The notes beneath the pieces were generated by a model. It was not told the DNA's origin, did no database searches, and saw only the letters and a list, made by a program, of their open reading frames with translations. A program made the translations under genes and the position numbers. A stretch of DNA of 64,000 nucleotides from Diatrype stigma. Its lineage: Eukaryota; Ascomycota; Sordariomycetes; Xylariales; Diatrypaceae. The stretch lies in the NCBI GenBank assembly GCA_022225965.2, contig JAKJXP020000081.1, positions 62,001 through 126,000 on the forward strand, read 5' to 3'. Positions 1 through 11,840 of the stretch are shown in pieces. Each line of letters begins with the position of its first letter. Position 1 is the stretch's first letter.

Positions 1-1503
1 ACTGACTGCGAGGTCAATGAGGAACATAACCACAAAACAATAATTCTTGGGTCGGTATAGCATTTTTATTTATTTTGGTGTCTGATGAGGCAGAGAATAA
101 ATTTACCCTTATCGTCACCCCCACCCCTTTTCGCTTCTTGCTCCATAGGCACTCAACTGATACTTTTTTGATTAGTGGCAATCCCTTTGTCGTTGGCCTT
201 GTCTTTGTTACCTTATCTCCCTAACCTGGGACCATCACCCCATACGCATCGAGAGGTGTTCTTCAGTCTAGAATGACGTAAGCTGTCAACCTCAGCCTTC
301 GAGTGCTAAAGTGTCTCAACTTCCAACTGCAGTTAGGAGTGGGGCTCCAGACTCAGCTGATCTATCTTCGGAACTCGCAAACCTTCGGTGCTTACAAGTA
401 TCGCCTCGTTCTGGCTGGTAGTCACAAATCACAAGGACTAGAATCAGCCTACGAGATTGGCCACATCTATAAGATGTTGGTTAATGTCACCTATGTCCAG
501 TAAAGTCCCACCACGCTAACTCGAGAACTAGCCCTACGGTAGATCTCTTTGGTAGATCCATGCACTCTTTTATCTAAGCTTCGAGATGTTATAGCAACCT
601 GCATGATGGAGGGTGGGGACAAACGGGTCATGATGCTATGGTACTGTAACATTAGACATGAGGCTGTTGATAGCCGCGCCTTATTGGTGTGCATCTCCAT
701 AGTAGTACTATATGATTAGCCGAGATGAATAAGCTCTCTGTCCGGTTCGTATATCGGTGTGACGAAAGGGTGTTAATCCACTCTACTCCATTCACGAACC
801 ACCCTCCTGAAGAGACGTGGACAACTGTATCCACACGAACGTCGTGAACTAACCAAAAAACTGACCGGGAAACATTTCTATATTACGAAATAAGTCCCGT
901 AGTACATACCAAGCTGTCGCCGCAAAGGTTTCGTGCTTATTTATGGAGTAATTCCGTTTTGCAGGCGGTATAATGGCAGTATTCCTAGGCTACATGTCTG
1001 CTGACTATAGTGCATGTATATTGAAATCTTTTACAGTAAGATTGGCATCTACTCGTGGGGGTTATCAGCAACGGAAACGAAAAGAAAAGATGCCGTGAAG
1101 TGGACAGTGGACATGTTTTATCAGTTCTGGGCAACCGTGGAGTGGATTGAGACCCTTTACAGCAACGACGACGGGGTTGTCCCATCATTCAATGTTACAC
1201 AGTAGCATAAGTGACTCATTGGTCAGCACATTCCAACACATAAGCCAAGAATGTCTCATCCCGTCCTTGCAATGTCCAAAGCCAGATGTGACGAAAATAG
1301 TGAGGGTGGACTGAGCCCATTCTTGGACTTGAGCTCACCTTGGGACCCTGGCCATGTGAGATTGTAAGATTAGTCTGAGCTATGTATATATATATATATA
1401 TATATATAAGCTCAGCGAGCCAATGCCACTCCGTATCTAACCTTTGGGTATGTAGCACCTGACTTACTACCTGTGCCCTCAAAGTTCAACCAAGACACTG
1501 ATC
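1..1503. other. Intergenic region upstream of the P450 gene
   Basis: No convincing coding exon is visible; the short open frames lack splice continuity and recognisable domains. A perfect TA dinucleotide microsatellite of roughly 25 bp lies at about 1383-1409, some 100 bp upstream of the P450 start, so it falls within the likely promoter. Confidence 0.6.
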
Positions 1504-3348
1504 ATGGATGCAAAAGTTTGCTCGGGACTTTCTCTGCTCGAAGCCTTGATACTAGGCTCTCTGGGCGTCACTAACTTGAGCACGTTTTGGGCATTCATAT
1601 GCCTGTGGTTGGTTCAATATCTGGCTGTCAAGTTTTATCGAGTCTTCCTCTACCACCGTTACTTCTCCCCATTCCGCCACCTTCCAGGTCCAAGGGTTAG
1701 TTTTCCCACCTCCGAGAAGATTCCATTCACGTAACCGTCTCTCTAGGACAACCACTTTTTCTTTGGTCAAGCTATCAACCTCCTCAGAGCTGAGACACCC
1801 ACTTCTCTCTATATCAAGTGGATGAGAGAATACCCCGACGCACCGTTCATCCGTTACCTTACAGTAGCAAACAACGAGGTCCTCGTCTGCAACAGCCTGA
1901 ACTGCCACAAAGAGGTGCTGCAGACACAATGCTACTCCTTCCGGAAGCCGGATCGTTGGATCCGCACGTTCGAGAGCCTGGTAGGCAAAGGGGTTATGAC
2001 GATGGAGGGAGCGGAACACCGCGCGGCTCGGAAGATGCTGGCCGGACCGTTCTCGCTGGGAAACATTCGCAAGCTCGAGCCCGTCTTTCGGGCCAAGGCG
2101 AGGGATATCAGCGCAGTCTTCGACCACGCTATTGCTACGAACCCTGAAGGTAGTGGGCAGGGGGTCATAGACTGCACTGACACATTTTCCAAGGCGACAC
2201 TGGACATCGTAGGGGCTACGGTCTTAGGTATTGACCTGGAGAACATCACGTCTGCCAACTACGGTAAACGCCATGGACCCGGTTCTCAGGACGCGGCATC
2301 GGGAAAGAGAACCGAGGACTACTCGTTCCATCAAGCTTACTGCGTCACCTTCTCGCAGGGACCGATGGGGAAAGCACTCCTATATGCCAATGGCTTCTTT
2401 CCCACCCGTTGGATCCCAGTCGAGGCGAATCGGACGTTCCTCTTCGCCGCACATTGGCTGAACAGTACATTGACTCAGATTGTCCGTACCCGACAGAACC
2501 AAGTACGAGAAGCCATCTCGACGGGAAAACATATCCGAAGCGAGTCTCAAGATCTGCTTACTTTCCTTATTGAAGACAGCATGACTGGCGGGCTCGCTGA
2601 AAGGCTCACAGAGGAAGAATTTGTGGGCGACGTAAGTGTCTCTGTGGCGAAAGGTCTTATTTGCACGCTTATTGATAGCTTGATTACAGCTGATGCAATT
2701 CATGTCTGCTGGCCACGACACTTCTGCGAACGTTCTTTCTTGGGGGCTATATATCATGGCCACGAAACAAGACATTCAGTCCAGGTTGCGAAAAGAAATT
2801 GGGGATATGGTGGCAGAAGTACCAGACCCGACATACGCAGAGATTGAGAAGCTGCAATACCTTGATCATTTCGTCAAGGAGGTTCTCCGGATGTTTTCAC
2901 CAGGTTCGTTCTCGTTTATGTTGCTTGTGAATTAGAGACCGGTGCTAACAACGTGGATGCCCATCTAGCTACAACACTGCATCGTCAGGCCACAGAGAAC
3001 TTGATCATTGAAGGTGTGGCGATACCGGAGGGGACGACCCTGGACATCGTCCCATCAGTGACGTCGTTGAACCCGGTGGTTTGGGGCGATGATGTGGACG
3101 ACATAGACCCGAGTCGCTGGGACCGTCTGACTGGGGATCAACTGTCGCCGTATGCATTCGAGGCATTCTCTAACGGCCCGCGCATTTGCATTGGTCGCTC
3201 GTTCGCATACCTTGAGATCAAGACTATATTCGTCGAGATAATCCGCAACCACCGCTTCCTCAATGTTGAGAAGCCGTTCACTGTCGAAAACCCGGCCTTT
3301 ACACTGAGGCCCGCGGGCCTTGAGGTTCGGCTTGAGAGAATTGGATGA
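1504..3348 (+). CDS. Cytochrome P450 monooxygenase
   Basis: Join 1504-1695, 1747-2631, 2690-2903, 2969-3348; all junctions are GT-AG and keep frame, giving 556 aa. A hydrophobic N-terminal segment (about residues 10-45) would anchor it in the ER, followed by a Pro-rich hinge ending in PGPR. Three family signatures are intact: the oxygen-binding I-helix AGHDTS (about residue 365), the K-helix ExxR as EVLR (about 422) and the heme-binding loop FSNGPRICIG with its Cys thiolate ligand (about 503). It should hydroxylate or epoxidise a small lipophilic substrate with electrons from a reductase. The start is the first ATG, just before the membrane anchor. No polyketide synthase, NRPS or terpene cyclase lies nearby, so the substrate cannot be inferred. 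Family assignment is firm; CYP subfamily is not determined. Confidence 0.93.
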
Positions 3349-3614
3349 GAGTCTTCTTCTCTCCACTTGACGGGATACCGCCACTTTCAACCACCATTTT
3401 AGCCTGTATGACTCTAATAGTAAAGCTTATTGCCTTAACGGTATGCAGATATCGTCACATTCTCCATGATGGATTGAAACGTAGTTGATTGTTGCCCTGT
3501 TCTGCTTTTGCACCGGTGTAATGTACTAGAAAGGCAGTGGTCTATTTTGTTGCACCGACTCCCCTCCTGATTTTGGTAGTCCTTCCGTACGATCATGTCA
3601 TTTGCATCAATTAA

Positions 3615-4565
3615 CTAGAACCTATGAATCTGAGCAGGCGTATAGCCCAACTCAGCGAGCACACCACCACCACTGGTGGCGGACTTTCCGAACCCTTTCG
3701 TGCCAGCTAGCGCTTTCTCCATGGCTGGCGGACCGCAAACGAAGACCTTCGTATCCTTGTTACTGTCTGCGCGCAGGCCCGCCTCGTCGAGCAGCGGCGC
3801 GGTCACGTAGCCCCTCGGGTACTGCGACCCGGATTCCGGGCGCGAGACGGCGTAGACGGCGCGGAAGCGGCCGGGGAACTGTTTCTCTAGAGCGGAGAAC
3901 TCGTCGCGCAGGAAGAGGTCGGCGTCGGTGTTGACGCCCCACACCAGCGTGATCCGGGTCCGGTCCTCCGGGTCGGCGAGGATGCCCCGCGTGAGCTGGT
4001 ACATGGGCGTGATGCCGGCGCCGCCCGCCACGAGCGCCACGTGCGCGTGCTGGTTGCGCGTCCACTTGTACCCCGGCGGCACGCCCCGGATCATGATGAG
4101 CGAGTCGTCGGGCTTCAGCGCGTGCAAGTGCGTGCTCTGCTTCCCGCCCGGGTAGTGCTTTACGAGCAGTTCGATGAAGCCGGGCTCATCTAATTTTGGT
4201 GAATTTGTCAGCTAAACACCTATAATTGCGAAGGCCCCAGGCAAGTAGTCGAGACATCACACACTGATATCGTTTACTGGCGTGTATGGCCGAATAGTGG
4301 GCAGCCAGCTTCCGGTGGGCCATGATATGGTCAGGACAGCCGATGTCAAGGATAGACCTGTAGGCTGCTTGGGATCTGGAAGGGCGAAGCGCAATCGTTT
4401 CGTGTCATGGTTGACGAGTTCTGAACTTTCGAGACGCACTGAGCGCGAGTAGAGTGTATAAGCCCCAACACCGGCTACGGTAGCAGCGGCGGCGGCAGGG
4501 AGACTTATGGTGCTTGCGGCGAGTCTTGCCTTCAACAAAGGCCGAAAAGAACCAGACGGGGGCAT
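3615..4565 (-). CDS. mcr1: NADH-cytochrome b5 reductase, mitochondrial MCR1 type
   Basis: Complement of join 3615-4189, 4265-4565, 291 aa. The N-terminus is basic and Ala/Ser-rich followed by a hydrophobic stretch (about residues 17-38), as in Mcr1, which is split between the mitochondrial outer membrane and intermembrane space. The FAD-binding RPYTPV motif is near residue 93, the second flavin motif around GGKQST near 115, the NADH-binding GGAGITPM near 153 and the CGPPAM motif near 249. It should transfer electrons from NADH to cytochrome b5 or, in yeast, support ergosterol synthesis and ascorbyl radical reduction. The donor is GTGTGT, weaker than usual but the only one restoring frame. Third-position GC rises sharply in the second exon. 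It lies tail-to-tail with the P450, stops 266 nt apart. Confidence 0.9.
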
Positions 4566-4959
4566 CGTGGATATGCAGTCCTCTTACACTGCTGACAAGC
4601 TGAACGAAACCTAATATGAAAAAAAGGAAGAATGACCACACGATAACATAACCTGAGCCTCCCAAGCGATGTGATGATGGTTTTCTACTACGTCAGTAGA
4701 GACCAGACCGCAATACCTGCACACGGTCTTGAAGCCAAGAAAGCCAACTCTTATATAAGCTCGGGGGTCGCTGCTCGGGAGTTGTCCGATATTCGTTCCC
4801 CGATGTCCGACACCCACCATTTCCGGCCAATAGCCAATAATAGCAGCGGGCCTGCGCCCCTTTTAGGGATTGACTTGGGACCCACCCCCTGTCAAACTAA
4901 CGTCCGGTCCCGAGACGCTGTCGGGTCTGAGAGTCTTAACTCCTTACGTCGTACGATTA
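4566..4959. other. Intergenic region between mcr1 and the MYND gene
   Basis: About 390 bp holding the mcr1 promoter and the 3' flank of the MYND-domain gene, both read leftward. No coding signal or clear regulatory element was recognised. Confidence 0.5.
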
Positions 4960-6588
4960 TCAAGAATTCGACCGGTGCGTTTGGGAATCGTCTACTTCAT
5001 TCTCGTAAGACAAATCGCACTCCCTTACGAGAATTACCAGTTCTTGCGTTGTGATCTCATCGGCCGCCGGGGTTCGGGCTGCTGTCCCCCGTTGCGATCT
5101 CTCTTTGACCGCTTCTATCTGCAAAAGATGCTCGGCGAGGTCTCGCGCCTTCGAAGTGAAGGCAGTTTTGACTTGTTGGATCAAGTTCTCCACATCCGTC
5201 TGCCACCCGCCCGGGGAGTGTTCCTTAAATAGGAGGGCAAGCCCATCGGTTCCCTCGCAGCTCGGCGCTGTGCTGAGACTCTCGGCCAACAACTCTGCGG
5301 ACACTCGTCGCACGTACTTGGATATTGGCTCTCCCACGCGATGCCGCTTGTTCGGGGGCTGGCCTTGGTTTACGAAGAACCTCCGGAAGCCCTCGAACGG
5401 CTCTAGCATTTCTATCCGCGAGATTGCATCGACGCGGTGCTGGTGATATTGCTCCCATGGAGCTAGGTTCTCGTGCCAGCCGTACTGGGCTGCACTTGGG
5501 TCCAACGCGAACTGGCGACCCGATGGTAGCGTAAGTCGTAGTATTTCGTGGGAACATAGCGAGTTGAACTCGCTCAGGCCCTGTCTGTGGTATTGTACCA
5601 CACGATGCAGGTTTCGAGGGTGGTAGTCAACTTTCTCGATCCTCTTACAGATCGCTAAAGATGCAAGTGTTAGCGAAACAACGATTCAGTTTCCTGGTTC
5701 CATATAGTACTCACGTCTCAGAACAAGCTCGATTAGGCTTCCGTGAATGCTAGTTGTGTCAGTGCATCTAAATGCGAACATCACAGCTTCTGCTACGTCC
5801 TGGGAGCTGCATAGTTGGTGGGGAAAGCTCCGGAACCACGGTTTCCAATCGGTTCTCGCAGCTGGGTTGTCCTCGCATAGGAACCAACCCTCCTTCTCAG
5901 TGATTCTGGCTACATCAACCTCGTAAACAGTCGTGTAATATAACATGAGTAGACGTTGGAAAATGTCCACTCTCTGGCAGAGTTCTCTGAGGATCTTGCA
6001 ATCTTTTTCATGCTCCTCGCTATGCATCTCTTGGCAGGGTTCACTGCAGTACGCAGTCAGGGGCAGATGGCTTCCTTGTACAGTAGCAGCACAAACATTA
6101 CAATACAGCTTTGCCGATTTCTTTCCACATTCAGCACATGAGATCAGAGCTGTTGGCAACGTTGCATGCGATGGATGATCAGCGTGAGGCTGTCGATCAT
6201 CCGGCAAATACAAAGGCGTATTTTCATCTTTCTTGCCCCTGACAAGCCACGCATAGTACCTCAGATGCCGGGCCTTTTCGCTTTCATCGCTCTCCGAGAT
6301 ATCTTTCGAAATTGCCAGGTTGGCAAGCTGGTTAAAGAATCTTTGTATCGGCATCCCATTTTCAACTTGTTTGGTAAAGTTCGATATATATGTAAAGTCA
6401 GGGTCAGCTGACGAACGAGATTCTACCTCGTGATTGAACTTGGCGATGACTGCTCTGGAAGTGGACGTAATCCTGTCCCATATGGTACTGTCGGAGGGAT
6501 GCTCTATTGGACAGGGGAGTTCCCTGAACATCTCTTCCACGGGATCTTCAGGCTGGTGAAGCCTTGCACGTCTGGTTCGGTCACCCAT
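4960..6588 (-). CDS. MYND-type zinc finger protein
   Basis: Complement of join 4960-5654, 5715-6588, 522 aa. The frame is open upstream to about 6720 but contains no ATG there, so 6588 is chosen. A MYND finger occupies roughly residues 147-193, with paired cysteines (CAEC, CNVC), then YCSEPCQ and a final His/His/Cys group ending EKDC, enough ligands for two zinc ions. MYND domains mostly bind proline-rich peptides in partner proteins. The flanks are not recognisable; no SET domain is seen, so a methyltransferase role is not supported. The intron has a canonical GTGAGT donor and splits codon phase 1. Fungal genomes carry many such MYND proteins of unknown role; function here is open. Confidence 0.82.
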
Positions 6589-8027
6589 ACTGTCAAAGGG
6601 CTGCTGGCTGGTTGTATGAGAACCCTGGCTGTGAACCACAGTCTGTGATTCCTTGAACGAATTTCGAGTATTGGAACTAACGGGGACGGTTAAAGGGTGA
6701 TGAACCAGGGAACAATAATGTCAACAATCCTAGTCTTGAGAAACAACCTGGCTGAAATGTAAGTGAAACTCCGTGGATGGTTGTAACAAAAGGTTGGTAA
6801 GCTGGAACTTGTGCGTGCAGGTCTGGAAGTGTTGGGATGAACACATGAAATGAAGTTGATAACAGGCAGTGTACCATTCAGAGTATCTTCAATGGTGGCG
6901 GCAACAGATCATCAGCATTAATCAACCCTTTGAGAAGCCGTATGTACGGGTCCCGGACCCGGTCCCGGGCGAGTGCTAGAACCGGGGCCGGGGCCGGGGC
7001 GGGTGCCGTGGACGCAACTGAGGCCAGTACAGTGGACTGAACTGAGGTGAGTGCCGGGGCCAGGCCTGCGGCTGGATCCGCTGTGAAATTCAACCGATCC
7101 CTATAGTTACAGGGACTAGCTTCCAAGATTGCTGTTGTCGAGCCGATGGATGTCAACAGTTCAATCTTTGACAACATATCTCTATGCCGCTGCAAAGTCT
7201 AGTATTGCTTTTCTCACTTATTAGTGGCATACGTAACGCTGACATGACTATACTGTACGAAATACCGGCAACATTCAAAAACTTCAAAGGACTGACGAAA
7301 GACTGATGAAGATGATTCTTACAACTATGCCCCATTACATCTCATGATCCACGTCAACAAGAATATGCCAATTTACGCTCGTCAGAGTGGAAATACCAAC
7401 AGGAAACAGCTTCCCTTATAGTTGATTACTCCGTAGCCAAGATTCATATATCGAGACAAGTTATTCATATATCTAACATTGTCAGGCAGTACAGGTAGGT
7501 AAGTCATGGGTCTACATTTACTACATCTAGATATATAGCTCAACCATCGATCATTCAAAGGTACACTGCCTCAGTCGATCACGTCACGTTGTCTATGTCC
7601 TGGACAAATCCACACCTGGCTCATACGGTGAGAGGAAAAGAAAAGGGGGGGGGGGGGGGGCAGTTGCCTAGCCCACGCATCAGAGTCGGCTGTATTGGTG
7701 CGACATGGTGATAATGTCCAGTCAGCATCAGGCTTAGGGTCAGGCACATGTTGACTCATTATCAAGAAATTACCCCAAGGAACAACTTCCATCAAATGTA
7801 AGGAATCGCAGCTCCTTCACGGCATAGGTAGAAGAAATCCAATATTCAGGTGCTAATCCAGACGAGACTTGAACTGGGTCGCAGGGTATGCAGATTAGAT
7901 TACTATCGAATATATATCGCTTTCGGAAAGATTACATGCCTAGCAGCAGTAGCCGACACGCCCACCTCTGTTCCCTAGTTACACATACACATACATATAT
8001 ATGATGACCTACGCCCCTGCCCCTCAC
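6589..8027. other. Intergenic region with GC-rich and poly-G tracts
   Basis: No credible gene. A GGGGCC-type tract at 6984-7003 sits in a longer GC-rich patch (about 6950-7085) whose open frame encodes only Ala/Pro low complexity. A run of 16 G lies at 7645-7660. The rest is ordinary intergenic DNA. Confidence 0.5.
6984..7003 (+). repeat. GGGGCC-type tract, predicted G-quadruplex motif
   Basis: Four G-runs (three of four G and one of three) separated by one- or two-base loops fit the standard intramolecular G-quadruplex pattern. It lies in intergenic DNA upstream of the leftward MYND gene. Confidence 0.55.
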
Positions 8028-9626
8028 TCATGACCCCGAAGAACCGTCCTCGACGTACACAACCCCGAACGAGAGGCTCTGGTAGAACCTCCCTAGGCCG
8101 ACCGTGCCCGGATACTGGTTGTCGTTGAAGGTGCCGCCCGCCCCGGTGCGCCGCTTCCACACCAGGCTGCCCGAGTCCCAGTCGATCGCGGCGATATACC
8201 AGTTGTACTGTCCCTTGATGGCCAGATCCTCGTCCTGCAGCGACCCGTACAGCAGCCCGGTCTTCGTCGAGAGCGCCGGGACCGACTTCGTCCGGATGTC
8301 GCTCTCCCACTTCACCTCGCAGCTCACCCCCCCTCCCCTCTTGCCGGCGCTGGCGCTGGCGCTGCTGACGTCCACCCTCACGATGCCGCCCGGCATGCTC
8401 GTCATGTTGTTCCAGGCGCCGTTCATGTCCAGGATCTCGTCCTTCTGCTGCTCGATGGGCGGCATGTTGTACGTGTTGACGATGACGACGCCGTAGCTCG
8501 ACCCGTCGAAGTGGACCGTGGGCCGGATGTCGATGGAGCTGGCCCCCTCCTCGAAGAGCGGCACCTTGCATGCGACCTGATCGCCGCCCTCCGCCGCCGC
8601 CTGCGCCTGGCGGACCACGAGCAGGTTGACGCGGCCGTCGGCGTTGTCGGTCGTGGCGACGTACTCGTCGCCCAGGAGCACGGGCGTCGTGCCCCCGCCG
8701 CGCGTCAAGCCCCCCGGCTTCTGGCGCGTTCCCGAGTCGTACTCGGCCTTCCAGACCGTCGTCACCTTGTCCTCCTCCTCGGAGGGGTCGGTCGTGAACG
8801 CCCACACGTAGCCGGTCGCGGGCGCGGTGTCGGTGCTGTTGAGCGGGCCCGTGACCACGTAGGCCGTCGTCCCGTTGACTGCGATGCCGTTCTCGACCTG
8901 CTGCTCCGGAATGTGCAGGGTGTGGATCCTGCCGTTGGGCTCAACGTACCCGACCGTCGTGGAGGACTGGGGCCCGAGAGGAGTGCCCGAGAGCGTGCCG
9001 CTGGTAAACCAGATGTTCCCCTCCGTGTCGAACAGGCTGTTCAGCAGCGTCTCCCCCTCGGACAGCGTCGAGTTGAGGCTGATCTCGCGCGTCTGGGTCA
9101 GGGTGGTTTTCCCGTCGGGGGTGTCCTGGCGCTGGACGACGTAGAGGCGCCCGGACAGTCCCGAGATCAGCAGCGAGCTGTCCTCGAGCCGCTGCTCCAT
9201 GTAGCCGAGGTTCAGGTACTCGTCCGGGTCGTCCGGGTACCACTCGGCCAGGTTCTCCAGCGTGGTCGGGTCGTACGCACCCAGGCCGATGCGCGGGCTC
9301 GCCGGGTTGGAGATGTCGGCTCGGCCTCCGGACAGCGTGTCGTTGGGCCCCCACAGCATCACGCCGAGGATCTGCAACGCGCTGGTCACCTCGGGGTCGT
9401 TGCCGAGCGGCCCCGGGGAGTCGGTGCTGCCCGTGTTGGCGCTGTCGCCGTGCATCAGCGAGCTCGGTGGCTGGAACTGTATCTTGGGTAGCAGCTCATT
9501 TCCGGCAGCGGGCGCGCCCACGAACTTGTCGCCCAGGGGTATCTGCACGTCTGGAACGGGCAGCGGCTTCAACGCGGTCGCGACTGAAAGTCGGAGGGCC
9601 ACCAGTAACGATGCATGAGTCCTCAT
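8028..9626 (-). CDS. Secreted beta-propeller (PQQ/quinoprotein-like) protein
   Basis: Single exon, 532 aa. The frame is open further upstream, but ATG at 9626 is chosen because it starts directly with a signal peptide (about residues 1-18, basic then hydrophobic, ending near ATA). The body has many beta-strand-like segments with N-glycosylation sequons and repeated Gly-Trp/Asp patterns; a stretch near residue 480, AAIDWDSGSLVWKR, resembles a PQQ-type propeller blade. Similar fungal proteins are annotated as quinoprotein-like or six-bladed propeller secreted proteins; some are mislabelled as iron transport oxidases, but no copper-ligand motif is present here. Catalytic activity cannot be assigned. 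The gene is strongly GC-rich throughout. Confidence 0.78.
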   Translation of the reverse strand: MRTHASLLVALRLSVATALKPLPVPDVQIPLGDKFVGAPAAGNELLPKIQFQPPSSLMHGDSANTGSTDSPGPLGNDPEVTSALQILGVMLWGPNDTLSGGRADISNPASPRIGLGAYDPTTLENLAEWYPDDPDEYLNLGYMEQRLEDSSLLISGLSGRLYVVQRQDTPDGKTTLTQTREISLNSTLSEGETLLNSLFDTEGNIWFTSGTLSGTPLGPQSSTTVGYVEPNGRIHTLHIPEQQVENGIAVNGTTAYVVTGPLNSTDTAPATGYVWAFTTDPSEEEDKVTTVWKAEYDSGTRQKPGGLTRGGGTTPVLLGDEYVATTDNADGRVNLLVVRQAQAAAEGGDQVACKVPLFEEGASSIDIRPTVHFDGSSYGVVIVNTYNMPPIEQQKDEILDMNGAWNNMTSMPGGIVRVDVSSASASAGKRGGGVSCEVKWESDIRTKSVPALSTKTGLLYGSLQDEDLAIKGQYNWYIAAIDWDSGSLVWKRRTGAGGTFNDNQYPGTVGLGRFYQSLSFGVVYVEDGSSGS

Positions 9627-11382
9627 CTTGCTGGCGATGAAGGTAAACCTGACGCGTCGGTAGAGGAAGGAAGATAGAGTGAGAGAGAGCACAACAACAC
9701 ATGGAGGGAGTTTGTTGACATGCCCGGAATCCGGGTTTGCGCGGATGATCAATAGCTTCGTTTGTACTGAGTGGAGCGTTCCTGCGCCCCCCATTCCCCA
9801 CACCTGTCAACGGCACATGAGGCACGACGACATCATCGTCCGTCCATATTGCGCAAGCGGTCGATAGTTCGGTCGGCGGTCGGGTGTTTGGTGCTCTTGA
9901 CCAACTGGTCAGTTGCTGCTATCACCTTGCAGAACCAGCCATGTTTGATAGATGCTACATAGTCGCCGATAGCTGCATCAACCTATCAAAGGCCTATGCC
10001 TGGTACTGGCATAGGGCGTTGCTGACCATGACCAAAACTGGAAGGTTCATTCGCAAGGAAAGCAAGATGAACATGGATTTCCAAGTTAGCAGGGATCGCG
10101 GGGATCGGCAGAGGACCTACTACGTCCGTATGCAGTCCAGAATCAACGGGACGATGTACCAACGTTAGACACGTTCAAAATCCCGTCATTATGGTCCAAT
10201 CAAACTCATGTAAACCTCCGCATGTGGTAAAGTCAGGAGCCAATCGTGATGCTTTCCATTCCCGCCACCACACCATTGCTGACATGATCAGAATGGGGCT
10301 AAAGCCATAAAAGCCCCTACGACTATACTCCAAGGTATCCGACAGAGAAACCTTGAAACAAAAGATTGGGACAACCACTGGGTAACTATGATGACGGCAA
10401 GCTAGGAGATATAAAGGAAACTATGAGGCATGCCCGTAGCTTCCTTAAACCAGTTAGGTAATGTATTAAATACTTCAAAGCCAAGCGTCCAGTCAGCAGA
10501 GGAACAAATAGGAGCTTCTGTGTTCAGGTGATCGTAGCTACTAGATTCATCTGTGATACCTATTTGGAATAACTTATATAGTGGAGCTTTATGTGCACTT
10601 GGATGAGGTGTTGAACGTGACTCAGGGGGTTCTCATGGTGACTAAGCAAATGTCGGAGAAGTTCAAACACCACCAGCGAAGAACAGGAGCAAATAAACCA
10701 AGTTTAGTTATTACGTCTGTAGAACCAAGAGGTCTGAAACACACCATCGTGCGAAATCCGGAAACTTTATATATTCCAAAGCACTTGTCGCAAATGACTC
10801 CCCTGAAGAATTATTGTAGATCGCAGCCAGATGATCGAAACTCGCTTATACGATTTGCGGGTTGCTGTTACCTCCGCGTGGTTTAAACACGAAGGAGAGT
10901 TGCTTGGATTGCCATGTTTGGGTCCTGAAGGATATTTTTGATACCTTGATTAATACAATCCCCGTCTTGGCTTTAAGGGGCAATCTAGGAAGGAGATTTT
11001 CACGTGCAAAACTATTACGATGTCCGATACCGTACATAATAAAAGTTGATACCACGGGAGAACGGGAGACGTGGCAAAGGTGGCTGTGACGTGATGCTCC
11101 AGGATACAATAGCTGTCGAGTCGGAGTACGGTAAATAACAAAAAGTCCCGACCTACATCTAACGGAATGGCTACAAGACGTCACTCGTAGCAATTTCATC
11201 GAACAGCGAAGTAATATAATGCCCTGGGATGGACGCCTGGATATAAATGGCATTATCAAAAGTTTTCGACATTATTATTATGACCATAAGCCATCCCCGA
11301 CTGCTGGAAACTAGGGTCGAAATGGATCGATCTCTATAGCCCCTAACAGATCTTGTAGCAATGGGGGCTAGTATCAGCCACT
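9627..11382. other. Intergenic region, left of the solo LTR
   Basis: Holds the promoter of the beta-propeller gene. It becomes AT-rich to the right. The open frames at 10581-11259 overlap on both strands, have no recognisable domain, and are treated as non-coding. Confidence 0.5.
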
Positions 11383-11562
11383 TGTCAGGGGATTTGTCAA
11401 CACAGAGTGAAAGGCAGAATGTAGATACTGTAGTATAGATAGGATCTAGAAAAGCAATAAATCCTGCCCTTCTCCAAGAACTAGGGAGGGCGAAGCCCTC
11501 CATATATAGGGTCGCTGGTGGGTCACCGCTACTATAGTACTATCTTACATAAGTCCCTGACA
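11383..11562 (-). mobile_element. Solo LTR of a Ty3/gypsy-like retrotransposon
   Basis: A 180-bp unit begins TGTCAGGG and ends CCCTGACA, an inverted terminal pair starting TG and ending CA as in retroviral-type LTRs. It is flanked on both sides by the same pentanucleotide CCACT (11378-11382 and 11563-11567), a 5-bp target-site duplication. Read on the minus strand it has a TATA-like CCTATATATGG followed by a small GGAGGGC/GCCCTCC hairpin, typical of an LTR promoter region. No internal retrotransposon sequence or second LTR is adjacent, so it is most simply a recombination footprint. Orientation rests on the TATA box; gypsy rather than copia membership is inference. Confidence 0.75.
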
Positions 11563-11840
11563 CCACTACAGTGAAGTATCTCGATATACAGACCTATGGC
11601 ATACGCGACGACTAGTGACCCTAAGCGTCTCCGTGAAAGAATATTATTCACGTATTATTATACTCTATAGTTATTCTAATCTATATACTGCCCAAAAAGG
11701 CGTAGAGCGTGCACAATCTCCCTTTCTATAGCAACCTAGCAACCAGCCAACCACTCACTATGATTCCCCCTTTTCTCCTACTTCCCCATGTATTAAGCCT
11801 CACCCACCCAATCACGTGAAAATCTCACACCAACTCACCC

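Noticed and set aside
1504..6588. Secondary-metabolite gene cluster around the P450
   Set aside because: No core synthase, transporter or pathway regulator lies nearby; neighbours are housekeeping-like.
6878..7195. Minus-strand open frame encoding Ala-Pro repeats
   Set aside because: The repeats derive from the GGGGCC tract; no start context or homologous pattern supports translation.
7850..7915. Minus-strand tRNA-like fragment with GTTCAAGTC and TAGT-AATCTAAT patterns
   Set aside because: The T-arm does not pair and no matching 5' acceptor strand exists; at most a decayed tRNA relic.
8511..9491. Long plus-strand open frame opposite the beta-propeller gene
   Set aside because: Same cause: GC-rich antisense shadow with Arg/Val/Leu-rich nonsense composition.
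10581..11259. Overlapping open frames on both strands left of the solo LTR
   Set aside because: No recognisable domain; the frames are short, mutually overlapping and AT-rich.
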